Made by a program: the position numbers and the translations under genes. From NCBI GenBank assembly GCA_031285295.1, contig JAITWK010000022.1, positions 124,001-188,000 of the forward strand: 64,000 nucleotides of DNA, read 5' to 3'. Shown in pieces: positions 8,438 through 18,127 of the stretch. Each line of letters opens with the position of its first letter. Positions within the stretch are counted from its first letter, which is position 1. This DNA is from Deltaproteobacteria bacterium (GTDB taxonomy: Bacteria > Desulfobacterota > Desulfovibrionia > Desulfovibrionales > Desulfovibrionaceae). The notes under the pieces are model-generated. The model saw nothing but the letters and a program-made list of their open reading frames with translations, was not told the DNA's origin and made no database searches.

Positions 8438-8531
8438 TGGCGGAAGTGTATAGGAGTCGGACCTACCATGGACATCTCTGCCCACCACTGGTTTTGAAGA
8501 CCAGGCGCCACACCGGTGACGAAACACTTCC
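8438..8531 (-). tRNA. selC: tRNA-Sec (anticodon TCA), CCA encoded
   Basis: A 94-nt minus-strand tRNA with an 8-bp acceptor stem (GGAAGTGT pairing with ACACTTCC), anticodon stem CTGG/CCAG with TCA at 8495-8497, an extended variable arm, and an encoded CCA (8438-8440). The long acceptor, the large variable arm and the UGA-reading anticodon are diagnostic of selenocysteine tRNA. The organism should therefore make selenoproteins; none was identified in this window. Confidence 0.93.
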
Positions 8532-8769
8532 TTTATGATGATATGATTATGTTCCCGGCCTTGCTCTCTGCGCATTCGTGCTTAATTTATAACACCAAGC
8601 GCATTTTTTAAAAACCAGCCAGCAAAGCCACACGGTTTCCCGTTTGAACGAAGCTGTGTCTATCAGAAGTTCGGTCAGGGGGCAATGTTCTTTTTTTCTT
8701 GCTCTGGCGTGGCCGCTGTGCAAATATGCCCCGATAAACTTTATTCGCCGATTCAACCGGAGGTTTGCA

Positions 8770-10665
8770 TTGAGTCCGTTTTACCGAAATCTGTTCCTGT
8801 GGGCAGCTATTATCCTGTTCATGGTGGCTCTTTTCAACATGTATAACCAGCCCCAGGCCGGTAAAAACCAGTTGAGCTACAGCGCGCTCATGCAGGAAGT
8901 GCAGGCCGGGCGCGTTACCGAAGTGGTCATTCAGGGCCAGAATATCAGCGGCAAACTGCTGGACGGCACCCCGTTCGTGTCCTTTGCGCCGCCTGACGAC
9001 TCCATGGTCGAGCAGATGATGAAAAGTAACGTCACGGTCAAGGCCGAGCCAAGGGAAGATTCGCCCTGGTATATGACGCTGCTCATTTCCTGGCTGCCCA
9101 TGTTGCTGCTCATTGGCGTCTGGGTCTTTTTCATGCGCCAGATGCAGGGGGGCGGCGGCAAGGCCATGTCCTTCGGGCGTTCCAGGGCGCGTATGGTCTC
9201 GCAGGAATCCGGCCGGATCACCTTTGAAGATGTGGCTGGTGTAGATGAAGCCAAGGAAGAGTTGACCGAGGTGGTCGATTTTCTTTCCAACCCGCGCAAA
9301 TTCACCCGCCTTGGCGGACGCATTCCCAAAGGCGTTTTGCTGGTCGGGCCTCCCGGCACCGGCAAAACCTTGCTGGCCAAAGCTGTGGCCGGTGAAGCCG
9401 GTGTGCCGTTCTTTTCCATTTCCGGCTCGGATTTTGTGGAAATGTTCGTTGGCGTAGGCGCTTCCCGTGTGCGCGATCTTTTCGCCCAGGGCAAGAAAAA
9501 CGCTCCCTGCCTGATTTTCATTGACGAAATCGACGCGGTTGGCCGTCAGCGCGGCGCGGGCCTGGGCGGCGGACATGACGAACGCGAACAGACCCTGAAC
9601 CAGTTGCTGGTGGAAATGGACGGCTTTGAGGCCAACGAAGGGGTTATCCTCATCGCGGCCACCAACCGGCCGGATGTGCTCGATCCGGCGCTGCTGCGTC
9701 CGGGCCGCTTTGACCGTCAGGTGGTGGTTCCCACGCCCGATGTGCGTGGACGCAAGCGCATTCTGGAAGTGCACTCCCGCCGCACGCCGCTTTCTCCGGA
9801 CGTGGATCTTGACCGCATCGCCAAAGGCACGCCCGGCATGTCCGGGGCCGACCTGGAAAATCTGGTCAACGAAGCCGCCCTGCTGGCCGCCAAGGAAAAC
9901 AAGGACTTTGTCTCCATGCCCGACTTTGAGGAGGCCAAGGACAAATTGATCATGGGCAAGGCCCGCCGCACCATGGTGCTTTCCGACGAGGAAAAGCGCA
10001 ACACCGCCTATCACGAAGCCGGTCACGCCATTGTTTCCAAGTTCATGCCCGAGAGCAACCCGGTGCATAAAATCACCATCATCCCGCGTGGCCGGGCCCT
10101 TGGCTTCACCGCCTATGTGCCGGAAGAAGACAAATACACCATCACCCGCACCGCTCTGGAAAGCCGCATTGCCATGGCCCTGGGCGGCCGGGCTGCCGAG
10201 ATCATCATCTTTGGCAAATATACTTCCGGCGCCATGCAGGATATCCAGATGGCCACCAAAACCGCGCGTCAGATGGTTTGCGACCTGGGCATGAGCGATC
10301 TCATCGGTCCGATCGCCATCGGCGAGACCAACAACGAGGTTTTCATCGGCCGCGAATGGGTGTCCAACAAGAACCACAGCGAGGAAACCTCCCGCCTGGT
10401 GGATTCCGAAGTCAAACGCATCATCAATGAAAATATGGCCAATGCCGATCGCATCCTCAAGGAGCATACCGATATTCTGCACAAAACCGCCGAGGCGCTG
10501 CTGGAGTATGAAACCATCAGCGGCGAGGATCTGGACGCGATTATCGAAGATCGGCCCATGCCTGTGTCTCTGAAGACGGAAGGCAAGCCCAAGGGAAAGG
10601 GACGTCCGGCCACTCCCAAGGCGGCGGATGCTGATGCCTCGGACAGCGATTTCAAACTTGATTAA
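8770..10665 (+). CDS. ftsH: ATP-dependent zinc metalloprotease FtsH
   Basis: Membrane-bound AAA protease that degrades unfolded membrane and regulatory proteins. I chose the TTG at 8770 because GGAGG (8759-8763) lies 6 bases before it and the protein then begins with the family's typical [11 protein letters not shown]. Two transmembrane helices (about residues 5-22 and 95-118) flank a small periplasmic domain. Walker A GPPGTGKT is near residue 194, Walker B LIFIDEID near 248, and the zinc site HEAGH at 415-419. The total is 631 residues, normal for the family. A charged tail ends the protein. It heads the run ftsH-folP-glmM-galU. Confidence 0.96.
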   Translation: MSPFYRNLFLWAAIILFMVALFNMYNQPQAGKNQLSYSALMQEVQAGRVTEVVIQGQNISGKLLDGTPFVSFAPPDDSMVEQMMKSNVTVKAEPREDSPWYMTLLISWLPMLLLIGVWVFFMRQMQGGGGKAMSFGRSRARMVSQESGRITFEDVAGVDEAKEELTEVVDFLSNPRKFTRLGGRIPKGVLLVGPPGTGKTLLAKAVAGEAGVPFFSISGSDFVEMFVGVGASRVRDLFAQGKKNAPCLIFIDEIDAVGRQRGAGLGGGHDEREQTLNQLLVEMDGFEANEGVILIAATNRPDVLDPALLRPGRFDRQVVVPTPDVRGRKRILEVHSRRTPLSPDVDLDRIAKGTPGMSGADLENLVNEAALLAAKENKDFVSMPDFEEAKDKLIMGKARRTMVLSDEEKRNTAYHEAGHAIVSKFMPESNPVHKITIIPRGRALGFTAYVPEEDKYTITRTALESRIAMALGGRAAEIIIFGKYTSGAMQDIQMATKTARQMVCDLGMSDLIGPIAIGETNNEVFIGREWVSNKNHSEETSRLVDSEVKRIINENMANADRILKEHTDILHKTAEALLEYETISGEDLDAIIEDRPMPVSLKTEGKPKGKGRPATPKAADADASDSDFKLD

Positions 10666-10677
10666 CAGGCAAGCTTA

Positions 10678-11670
10678 ATGTCTAGCTGTGTATGGACCAT
10701 AAAAGGGGGCAGGGCAATCGACCTTGCCCCCTTTACTGTTGCCGGTATCGTAAATGTCACGCCGGACTCTTTTTCCGATGGGGGGCTGCATTTTGGATAT
10801 GAAAAAGCCCTGGCCCACTCTCTGGATTTGCTGACTCAGGGAGCGCGTATTCTGGATTTGGGCGGAGAATCCACCCGCCCCGGTGCGCAATTTGTGGATG
10901 AAGCGGAAGAGAAATGCCGCATTGTGCCGCTGGTGCGTGAGCTGGATCGACTACGCTTGCAAGACAGCGCCCGGACACACATTCCGGCGGCAGATAACGC
11001 CCGATCCATAAACGGTTCACCTGAACGGGCGATACCTCAGGCCAACTTGCTGATTTCAGTGGATACCTGGCGGGCCGGAACATCAGTTGCCAGCCTGGAA
11101 GCCGGGGCCGATATCATCAACGACATTTCCGGTTCACTTTTCGACCCGGCCCTGCCCGAAGTGCTGGCAACCTACAAGCCCGGCTACATTCTTGGCCATT
11201 GCCCGGCTCCGCCCGCGACCATGCAGGATGCCCCGCATTATGAAAATGTTGTGGAAGAGGTTTACGCCTTTTTTGCCCGGCAGATGAATTTGCTGGTAAA
11301 AGCCGGGTTGCCCGAAAATCGCATTGTGCTGGACCCTTGCCCCGGCTTTGGCAAAAATTTGCAGCACAATCTGGCCCTGATGCGCAACCTGGCCCGTTTG
11401 CAGCAGATTGGACGGCCCCTGTGCATTGCCATTTCGCGCAAAACCCTGATAGGCAATCTGCTGGGCCTGCCCGCGCGAGCGGACAATTCCGCCACCTCGC
11501 CACGCGATCCGGCCAAACAAGTTGCAGAGCCGATTGCCGCCTCGCCGCGCGATCCGGCAACTCAGGTCCTCACAGCCCTGCTCTACGGGCAGGGAGCCTG
11601 CCTGCACCGCGTACATGACGTTGCCGGAGCCTGGAACGCCCTGCGTCTGGCCCAGGCACTGCAATATTAA
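10678..11670 (+). CDS. folP: Dihydropteroate synthase
   Basis: Condenses p-aminobenzoate with the pterin diphosphate in folate synthesis. Family signatures are GIVNVTPDSFSDGG (about residues 22-35), LDLGGESTRPGA, and DIINDISG. The start is 12 bases after ftsH. At 330 residues it exceeds the usual 270-290. The surplus lies in two places: a segment near residues 97-120 and a C-terminal insert where SPRDPAKQV and SPRDPATQV are duplicated by a 45-nt repeat. Both are probably surface loops. The core fold appears intact. Confidence 0.93.
   Translation: MSSCVWTIKGGRAIDLAPFTVAGIVNVTPDSFSDGGLHFGYEKALAHSLDLLTQGARILDLGGESTRPGAQFVDEAEEKCRIVPLVRELDRLRLQDSARTHIPAADNARSINGSPERAIPQANLLISVDTWRAGTSVASLEAGADIINDISGSLFDPALPEVLATYKPGYILGHCPAPPATMQDAPHYENVVEEVYAFFARQMNLLVKAGLPENRIVLDPCPGFGKNLQHNLALMRNLARLQQIGRPLCIAISRKTLIGNLLGLPARADNSATSPRDPAKQVAEPIAASPRDPATQVLTALLYGQGACLHRVHDVAGAWNALRLAQALQY
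11491..11558. repeat. 45-nt-period in-frame duplication in folP
   Basis: A 23-nt block (11491-11513) recurs at 11536-11558 with two mismatches, a spacing of 15 codons, producing the repeated SPRDPA motif in the folP product. Confidence 0.75.
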
Positions 11671-11758
11671 GACATTATTTTACGGCTCCTGTTTCCTTTT
11701 TGACTTTTTTGCGGCATATTAGATATAACACTACAATTCACTTACAGACTCAGGAATA

Positions 11759-13132
11759 ATGGTTGTTATGGGCAGACTTTTTGGTACGGACGGCATCAGA
11801 GGCCAGGTGAACAAATACCCTATGGAACCGGAACTGATCCTGCGGATCGGTCTGGCCGCCGGTTCATATTTCCGCAAAAACGCCCGCCACGGCGGCAAGC
11901 AGAAAGTAGTTATCGGCAAAGATACCCGCCTGTCCGGCTATATTTTTGAAACCGCGCTCACGGCCGGTTTTTGCGCTTCCGGCCTGGATGTCTATCAGGT
12001 CGGCCCCTTGCCTACTCCGGCTATCGCTTTCATTACCAACAACATGCGGGCCGATTTTGGCGTGGTTATTTCCGCCTCGCACAACCCGTTTCAGGATAAC
12101 GGCATCAAGTTTTTCGATGCCGACGGCTTCAAGCTGCCGGACAGCGTGGAAGATGCCATTACCGATATGGCCCTTGACCCGGACTGGAAATGGGAATTTC
12201 CGGCCCCGGCCGAAGTGGGCCGGGCCAGACGCATCAATGACGCTCTGGGGCGTTACATTGTAACCCTGAAAAACAGCTTCCCGGATCATCTGGATCTGGA
12301 CGGATTGCGCGTGGTTGTGGATTGCGCCAACGGGGCCGCTTACAAGGTTGCGCCCATGGCTCTGGAAGAGCTTGGCGCGGATGTAATTAAAATCGGCACC
12401 GAGCCTGACGGCCTGAATATCAATTACGGCTGTGGTTCACTGCATCCGGAAGTAGTATCGGAAAAAGTGCGCGAATACCGGGCCGACATCGGGATCGCCC
12501 TGGATGGCGACGCCGACCGGGTAATTCTTAGCGACGAAAACGGCAACGTGCTGGACGGCGATCAAATCATGGCCATTTGCGCCCTTGATATGCTGAACAA
12601 GGATTGCCTCCCCGGCCGCAAGCTGGCCGCCACAGTAATGAGCAATATGGCCCTGGAAGTCTTCATGGCCGATCATGGCGGCGAGTTGGTACGCACCAAC
12701 GTAGGCGACCGCTATGTGGTTGAGGCCATGCGGGCACAGGGCATCAGCCTGGGCGGCGAACAATCCGGGCATATGATTTTTATGGATCACGGAACCACTG
12801 GCGATGGTCTTTTGGCTGGCCTGCAAGTGTTGCGCATCATGCGCGAGACTGGCAAGCCTCTTTCCGAGCTGGCCGGATTGCTGAACCTCTATCCGCAAAA
12901 GCTGATCAACGTCAGGGTCAAGGAAAAGAAACCCTTTGAAGATTGCCCAACCGTTGTCAAAGCTTGTGAAGAAGCCGAACGCAAACTGCGTGGGCGCGGA
13001 CGGGTTTTGCTGCGCTATTCCGGAACCGAAGCCCTGGCCCGAATCATGGTCGAAAGCGAAAATGCCGACCTGGTTGAGGAGCTGACAGAAATGGTGGCCG
13101 CAGCGGTGCGTTCAGACCTGCAAGGTGAATAG
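11759..13132 (+). CDS. glmM: Phosphoglucosamine mutase
   Basis: Converts glucosamine-6-phosphate to glucosamine-1-phosphate for peptidoglycan and LPS precursors. It has the N-terminal LFGTDGIRG, the active phosphoserine in [16 protein letters not shown] (Ser107), the metal loop DGDADR, the sugar-binding GGEQSGH, and the C-terminal RYSGTE phosphate site. Length is 457 residues, normal for the family. An alternative ATG at 11768 would drop three residues; AGGA at 11751 is close to the first ATG, so the choice is not certain. Confidence 0.95.
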   Translation: MVVMGRLFGTDGIRGQVNKYPMEPELILRIGLAAGSYFRKNARHGGKQKVVIGKDTRLSGYIFETALTAGFCASGLDVYQVGPLPTPAIAFITNNMRADFGVVISASHNPFQDNGIKFFDADGFKLPDSVEDAITDMALDPDWKWEFPAPAEVGRARRINDALGRYIVTLKNSFPDHLDLDGLRVVVDCANGAAYKVAPMALEELGADVIKIGTEPDGLNINYGCGSLHPEVVSEKVREYRADIGIALDGDADRVILSDENGNVLDGDQIMAICALDMLNKDCLPGRKLAATVMSNMALEVFMADHGGELVRTNVGDRYVVEAMRAQGISLGGEQSGHMIFMDHGTTGDGLLAGLQVLRIMRETGKPLSELAGLLNLYPQKLINVRVKEKKPFEDCPTVVKACEEAERKLRGRGRVLLRYSGTEALARIMVESENADLVEELTEMVAAAVRSDLQGE

Positions 13133-13233
13133 ATGGCAAAGTTGTTTTAGATAATCAAACCATAGGCTTGTCCGTAATTCGCCCACGAAACGCTTATTTA
13201 CGGAAAACGCGCAAAACTCCCGAGGAGGCTACC

Positions 13234-14145
13234 ATGTACATACGCAAAGCTGTTATTCCCGTGGCCGGATGGGGCACCAGATCACTGCCGGCAACCAAGA
13301 ATATTCCCAAGGAAATGTTGCCCATCTACAATAAGCCGGTGGTGCAGTATGTGGTGGAGGAAGCCATTAAAGGCGGTATTCAGGACGTTGTCTTTGTAAG
13401 CAACCGCGACAAAAAAGTTATTGAAGACCACTTCGATTACAACGGGCAGTTGGAAAGAATTCTGGAAGCCAGCGGCAAAACCGAACTGCTCAAGGCTGTG
13501 CGCGATGTGGCCGAGATGGTCAACATTATTTCCGTGCGGCAAAAACGCGCTCTTGGTTTGGGACACGCCGTGCTCTGCGCCCGTGATATCGTGCGCGGCG
13601 ATGATGCCTTTGCCATCATGCTGGGCGACGACCTCATGTTCGGCATGAACCCCGGCATCGGACAACTGCTTGAAGTTGCCCGCAGCGAAAACAAATCCGT
13701 CATCGGGGTGGTGGAAGTGCCACAGGAAGAGGTCAAGCGTTACGGCATCATTTCCGGCACCGAACAGGCACCCGGCGTGTTCAAGGTTAACAGCCTGGTT
13801 GAAAAGCCGGAAGTAAGCAAAGCTCCGTCACGCATGGCCATTATCGGACGTTATGTGCTCACGCCGCATATCTTTGATCATCTGGAAAAAACCGGCCCCG
13901 GCAAGGGCGGTGAAATCCAGCTTACCGACGCCCTGCAAGGCCTGGCCGATAACCAGGGCCTCTTGGCGGTCAAAATTCGCGGTATGCGCTTTGACGCCGG
14001 AAACTGGGCCGAATACCTTACGGCCAACATCTACTTCGCCTTGCAGGACCCGGATCTGCACGATGAACTGGTGCAGCGCCTTAAGCCGCTGCTGCCCTAC
14101 GCCAAAGAAGCGGAAAAAATCGAACTGCCGCGAAAAGTGGAATAA
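13234..14145 (+). CDS. galU: UTP-glucose-1-phosphate uridylyltransferase
   Basis: Makes UDP-glucose for envelope polysaccharides. The start at 13234 is set by GAGGAGG (13222-13228); an in-frame extension upstream to 13168 has no ribosome-binding site. The N-terminal nucleotide-binding signature reads AGWGTRSLPATKNIPKEMLP, a variant of the usual GLGTRFLPATKAIPKEMLP. GLGHAVLCARD and GDDLMFG form the active-site strand and metal Asp. Length is 303 residues. It is followed by a terminator at 14170-14200. Confidence 0.93.
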   Translation: MYIRKAVIPVAGWGTRSLPATKNIPKEMLPIYNKPVVQYVVEEAIKGGIQDVVFVSNRDKKVIEDHFDYNGQLERILEASGKTELLKAVRDVAEMVNIISVRQKRALGLGHAVLCARDIVRGDDAFAIMLGDDLMFGMNPGIGQLLEVARSENKSVIGVVEVPQEEVKRYGIISGTEQAPGVFKVNSLVEKPEVSKAPSRMAIIGRYVLTPHIFDHLEKTGPGKGGEIQLTDALQGLADNQGLLAVKIRGMRFDAGNWAEYLTANIYFALQDPDLHDELVQRLKPLLPYAKEAEKIELPRKVE

Positions 14146-14169
14146 GCGCTACAAAAAAGATTTAACCTG

Positions 14170-14200
14170 GCCCTGTGGCATGACGCCGCAGGGCTTTTTT
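14170..14200 (+). terminator. Rho-independent terminator after galU
   Basis: GCCCTGTGGC (14170-14179) pairs with GCCGCAGGGC (14185-14194) at 9 of 10 positions and is followed by TTTTTT. Confidence 0.85.
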
Positions 14201-14312
14201 ATGCACGGTTTGTCTAGTGCAAAAAAACACAACGTCAGCCTCCGCCTAGACTTTTATCCGGCAATGCGGTAACTTTTTATGTTGAAAAAAATCACGCTGT
14301 TCGAGGTCAAAA

Positions 14313-15659
14313 ATGCCCTGCGCTTTTTATAAACTTACTCTGGACAAAGACCGCAAAGCCTTTAAGGCCATGCTGGACGAACGCCGCAACCTTGGCCTCA
14401 GCGAGGCTGAGTCTGGCGGGGTGGAAAGCAATGTCAGGCTGATTCTGGATAATGTGCGCAAGAATGGCCTACAAGCTGTAATTGACTACACCCGCAATTT
14501 CGACAGCGAAAATTTCCGCGAGGAGCAACTGGCGATAAGCCCGGAAGCCTGCGCCGAAGCGGCCCGTTCTCTGGATCAACAGGATTTGGAAATCATCTAC
14601 GAAGCGGCGGCCAATATCCGCTGCTTCCACGAAGCGCAAAAGGAAAAATCCTGGTTCATCACCAGAGAGGACGGCAGCGTCCTCGGCCAGACTATTATCC
14701 CCCTGAACCGGGCCGGTATTTATGTTCCGGGCGGACGCGGCGGCAACACGCCGCTGATTTCCAGCCTGCTCATGGGCGCAATCCCGGCCCAGGTGGCCGG
14801 AGTGCGCGAAATAGCCATTGTAACGCCGCCGCGTAACGACGGCAGCGTGAATCCCTATATTCTGGCTGCGGCCAATCTGCTTGGCATCAAGGAAGTCTAC
14901 GCCTGTGGCGGAGCCTGGGGCATAGGCGCTCTGGCTTTTGGAGCCGGGCCAATCCGCCCGGTGGAGATCATCGCCGGTCCCGGCAACATCTGGGTAGCCA
15001 CCGCCAAACGCCTGCTGATCGGGCAGGTTGGCATAGACATGATCGCCGGTCCCAGCGAAGTGCTGATCCTGGCCGATGCCGGGGCCAACCCGCAGCTTAT
15101 CGCCGCCGACATGCTGGCCCAGGCCGAACACGATTCGCTGGCCAGTGCCATTTGCCTTACCACTTCGGCGGCTCTGGCCGCCAAGGTTAAAGAAGAACTG
15201 GAGCGCCAATTGCCCACCCTGCCCCGCGCGGAAATGGCGGGCAAATCCCTGCGCAATTGGGGAGCGGTGGTGCAGGCCCCCAATATGACTGAAGCAGTGG
15301 AAATGATTAACACCATGGCCCCGGAACATCTGGAAATAATATGCCGCAACCCCTGGGCGGCTCTGGGCGGTGTAAAAAACGCCGGAGCGGTATTTTTGGG
15401 CGCTTACTCCGCTGAAGCCCTTGGCGATTACTATGCCGGGCCAAACCATATCCTGCCCACCATGGGCACGGCGCGTTTCGCCTCCGCTCTGGGTGTACAG
15501 TCTTTTTGCAAGCGCACCAGCGTGATCGCGGCCAGTGCCGCCTTTGCCGAATCCGGCGCGGCTGCCGTGGCCCGTCTGGCCCGCCTGGAAGGACTGGAAG
15601 GACACGCCAGAGCCGCCGAAGCCAGATGCAAAACAGTTGCGCAAACACAAACAATATAA
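14313..15659 (+). CDS. hisD: Histidinol dehydrogenase
   Basis: Catalyses the last two oxidations of histidine synthesis (histidinol to histidine) using NAD and zinc. The family signature from GPSEVLILAD through QAEHDS is intact, with the zinc-ligand residues in AEHDS and in GPNHILPT, and the substrate loop in PEHLEI. At 448 residues it is slightly longer than the common 430. GAGG lies 6 bases before the ATG. No other his genes are nearby, so the pathway is scattered. Confidence 0.95.
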   Translation: MPCAFYKLTLDKDRKAFKAMLDERRNLGLSEAESGGVESNVRLILDNVRKNGLQAVIDYTRNFDSENFREEQLAISPEACAEAARSLDQQDLEIIYEAAANIRCFHEAQKEKSWFITREDGSVLGQTIIPLNRAGIYVPGGRGGNTPLISSLLMGAIPAQVAGVREIAIVTPPRNDGSVNPYILAAANLLGIKEVYACGGAWGIGALAFGAGPIRPVEIIAGPGNIWVATAKRLLIGQVGIDMIAGPSEVLILADAGANPQLIAADMLAQAEHDSLASAICLTTSAALAAKVKEELERQLPTLPRAEMAGKSLRNWGAVVQAPNMTEAVEMINTMAPEHLEIICRNPWAALGGVKNAGAVFLGAYSAEALGDYYAGPNHILPTMGTARFASALGVQSFCKRTSVIAASAAFAESGAAAVARLARLEGLEGHARAAEARCKTVAQTQTI

Positions 15660-15713
15660 TAGCGTTTTAATCAACATTAAGAATAAATTTAAGACACTTA
15701 CACAGGAGATACT

Positions 15714-16487
15714 ATGTTACTCAAGGGTAAAAAAGCTTTGATTTTCGGCCTGGCCAACAACCGCAGCATTGCTTACGGCATTTCCAAGGCCTTCAAGGAT
15801 CACGGTGCTGAACTGGCCTTTTCCTGGGCCGGTGACGCCATCCGCAAACGGGTGGAACCGCTTTCCGAAGAACTTGGCGGAGCCTTCACCTTCCCCTGCG
15901 ACGTTACCAGCGACGAGCAAATTGCCGCCGCCGCCGATTTAACCGCCAAAAACTGGGGCAAAATCGACATTCTGGTTCATGCCGTGGCTTTTGCCCAGCG
16001 TGAAGATTTGCAGGGCCGCTTCATTGATACCTCCAGATCCGGTTACGCCCTGGCCATGGATATTTCCGCCTATTCGCTGGTTGCCCTGTGCAAGGCTTTC
16101 GAGCCCATGATGAACGACAACGGCTCGGTAATCAGCATGACCTACTACGGTGCCGACAAATGGGTGCAGAACTACAATGTCATGGGTGTGGCCAAAGCCG
16201 CCCTGCAAGCCGGTGTGCGCTACCTTGCCTATGATCTTGGCGGGCGCGGCATTCGCGTCAACGCCATCAGCGCCGGGCCGATTAAAACCCTGGCCTCTTC
16301 CGGTGTTTCCGGCTTTGGCGACATCCTGCACCACATCGAAAAATACTCGCCCCTGCGCCGCAACGTAACCACCACTGATGTTGGCAACGCGGCCCTGTTC
16401 CTGGCTTCCGACCTTGGAGCCGGTGTTACCGGCGAAGTCATGTTCGTGGATTCGGGCTATAACACCTCAGGCACTCAACTAGCCTAG
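15714..16487 (+). CDS. fabI: Enoyl-[acyl-carrier-protein] reductase (NADH) FabI
   Basis: Reduces the trans-2-enoyl-ACP in the fatty acid elongation cycle. It is a short-chain dehydrogenase fold with GLANNRSIAYGI as the NAD-binding segment. The FabI catalytic pair is Tyr in VQNYNVMGVAKAAL with its Lys six residues on. Length is 257 residues, typical. CAGGAG precedes the ATG by 5 bases. Collapsed palindromic copy B begins on the final base of its stop codon. Confidence 0.95.
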   Translation: MLLKGKKALIFGLANNRSIAYGISKAFKDHGAELAFSWAGDAIRKRVEPLSEELGGAFTFPCDVTSDEQIAAAADLTAKNWGKIDILVHAVAFAQREDLQGRFIDTSRSGYALAMDISAYSLVALCKAFEPMMNDNGSVISMTYYGADKWVQNYNVMGVAKAALQAGVRYLAYDLGGRGIRVNAISAGPIKTLASSGVSGFGDILHHIEKYSPLRRNVTTTDVGNAALFLASDLGAGVTGEVMFVDSGYNTSGTQLA

Positions 16488-16530
16488 ACCGTGTCAGCAC
16501 AAACGCCTTTTTGCTTGTGACAACACTGTC
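16487..16530 (+). repeat. Dispersed palindromic element, collapsed copy B
   Basis: A 44-bp hairpin starting on the last base of the fabI stop. The left arm is GACCGTGTCAGCACA. The right arm TGTGACAACACTGTC is nearly identical to the right end of copy A. The arms are joined by CGCCTTTTTGC, so the interior core is absent. Confidence 0.7.
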
Positions 16531-16577
16531 TATGAAAACTATTGCCCACTGTACTCTAAATTAAAAAGGAGACCACT

Positions 16578-17198
16578 ATGGAAGTTTTACTGATCAACGG
16601 CAGCCCGCACCCCAAGGGCTGCACCTATACCGCTCTGTCCGTCGTGGCCGAACAGCTTGAAAAAAACGGCGTTGCCACCCAGATTATGCATATCGGAAAC
16701 AAGCCCATTCACGATTGTATCGCCTGCGGCAAATGCGCGGAATCCGGCCTCTGCATATTCAATGATGATCCGGTAAACGAATGCGCCGCCCTGCTTAAAA
16801 AAGCCGACGGCCTGGTGGTGGGCAGCCCGGTTTTCTACGCCTCGGCCAGCGGTTCCATCAACTCTTTCATGGACCGGTTGTTCTTCCTTAAAAGCGATCC
16901 CTACCGCCTAAAGCCCGCCGCCGCAGTGGTAAGTTGCCGCCGGGGCGGGGCCAGCGCGGCCTTTGATAACCTGAACAAATACTTCACCATCTCCCAGATG
17001 CCGGTGGTTTCCTCGCAGTATTGGAACGCGGTACACGGCAACACCCCGGAAGAAGTTATGCAGGACGCCGAAGGCCTGCAAATTATGCGTACCCTTGGCC
17101 GCAACATGGCCTGGCTGCTGAAATGCATCGAGGCCGCCAAGGGCAAAATCCCCTTCCCGGAAGAAGAGGAAGGGGTGATGACCAATTTCATCCGCTAG
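16578..17198 (+). CDS. Flavodoxin-fold iron-sulfur flavoprotein / NADPH-dependent FMN reductase family
   Basis: A 206-residue protein. The N-terminus LLINGSPHPKGCTYTAL is the FMN-phosphate loop of the NADPH-dependent FMN reductase superfamily. CIACGKC plus a Cys six residues later (SGLCIF) gives the compact Cys motif of iron-sulfur flavoproteins. GSPVFYASASGSINSFMDR matches the flavin-contacting loop. It probably transfers electrons in the cytoplasm; the partner is unknown. AGGAG lies before the ATG. Copy C of the palindromic element begins at its stop codon. Confidence 0.82.
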   Translation: MEVLLINGSPHPKGCTYTALSVVAEQLEKNGVATQIMHIGNKPIHDCIACGKCAESGLCIFNDDPVNECAALLKKADGLVVGSPVFYASASGSINSFMDRLFFLKSDPYRLKPAAAVVSCRRGGASAAFDNLNKYFTISQMPVVSSQYWNAVHGNTPEEVMQDAEGLQIMRTLGRNMAWLLKCIEAAKGKIPFPEEEEGVMTNFIR

Positions 17199-17344
17199 GC
17201 AATTCCTTCACGCGTGCCTTTTTGCCTCTGGCTGCGTCAGATTTCGCCTTTTATTCCGGTCGAGTACCAAAAGAGTACACTCCCTGCATAAAAGACTTAT
17301 CTTCCTTGCCAGAGAACAAAAATTCAGCGCGTGAAGGAACTGCC
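17198..17344 (+). repeat. Dispersed palindromic element, full copy C
   Basis: Starts on the last base of the upstream stop. Terminal arms 17198-17214 and 17328-17344 pair at 16 of 17 positions (GGCAATTCCTTCACGCG on the left). The interior holds CTGGCTGCGTCAG, the core 17258-17283, and CTTCCTTGCCAG. CTTTTAT and ATAAAAG form an inner stem. Confidence 0.88.
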
Positions 17345-17371
17345 ACAATTACTATACTATTAGAGAAATAT

Positions 17372-18127
17372 ATGCCGGATCGGATCATGCACGGTATCTT
17401 ATTTGATCATGCCCGCAATGCGCGTATCGGACTGCCCGAAGCTGTTTTTTGCGAAGGCAAAAGCTTTGACGCGCTGCTCTCCCTGCTGGAAGGCCCCGGC
17501 CTGGATCCGGAAAAACCAATTCTATTTACCCGGCTGGCTCCGGAGGTTTTTCAGGCCGTACCGGAGCAGATACGCAGCCGTTACCAATATCATGCCCTGG
17601 CCCGAACCGCCTTTGCCGCCACTCTGCCGGAACGCCTCCCTACCTTGATAACACGGGAAGCGGCGGCAACAGTAAACGCAGAGAACACCGGATGTAGCGG
17701 CAAGGCAGAAGGTACTGGCTGCACCGGTAAAGTAGCTGTGGTCTCGGCGGGAACCGCCGATGGCCCGGTCACCTGGGAAGCGGCAAAAACCTTGGAATAT
17801 CTTGGCATCCGGCACAGCGTTTATGAAGATAATGGCGTGGCCGGGCTTTGGCGGCTTACCTCCAATCTGGAACAACTGGCCGCCTATGATGTGCTGATTG
17901 TTGTGGCCGGACTGGACGCCGCCCTGGCCTCGGTGCTGGGTGGCCTTACCCCCAGGCCGATTTTCGCCGTGCCAACCTCGGTAGGCTACGGCCTGGCCCG
18001 GCGCGGCGAAACCGCCCTGGCCAGCATGCTGGTAAGCTGTGCGCCGGGCGTCTCCGTGCTGAATATCGACAACGGCTACGGCGCGGCCTGCGCTGCTGCC
18101 CGCGTGATGAACCTGCTATGCCGCTAG
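17372..18127 (+). CDS. larB: Nickel pincer cofactor biosynthesis protein LarB
   Basis: LarB carboxylates and hydrolyses nicotinic acid adenine dinucleotide in the first step of the Ni-pincer nucleotide pathway. The C-terminal half is PurE-like: VVSAGTADGPVTWEAAKTLE, IVVAGLDAALASVLGG, and VPTSVGYG fit the family. The ATG at 17372 gives 251 residues; a longer open frame runs back through copy C and is not real. The AGAGAA ribosome-binding site is weak. larC and larE are not in the window. It overlaps the next gene by 10 bases. Confidence 0.85.
   Translation: MPDRIMHGILFDHARNARIGLPEAVFCEGKSFDALLSLLEGPGLDPEKPILFTRLAPEVFQAVPEQIRSRYQYHALARTAFAATLPERLPTLITREAAATVNAENTGCSGKAEGTGCTGKVAVVSAGTADGPVTWEAAKTLEYLGIRHSVYEDNGVAGLWRLTSNLEQLAAYDVLIVVAGLDAALASVLGGLTPRPIFAVPTSVGYGLARRGETALASMLVSCAPGVSVLNIDNGYGAACAAARVMNLLCR

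Noticed and set aside
8438-8531. tRNA-Sec as an active attachment site
   Set aside because: No direct repeat of the tRNA 3' end and no integrase gene were found in the window.
8608-10482. 624-codon minus-strand frame
   Set aside because: Shadow of ftsH; it also runs across the ftsH start region and shows His/Gly-rich antisense composition.
17021-18127. Longer frame for larB starting inside the flavoprotein gene
   Set aside because: It reads through palindromic copy C and the preceding gene; the ATG at 17372 gives the expected LarB length.
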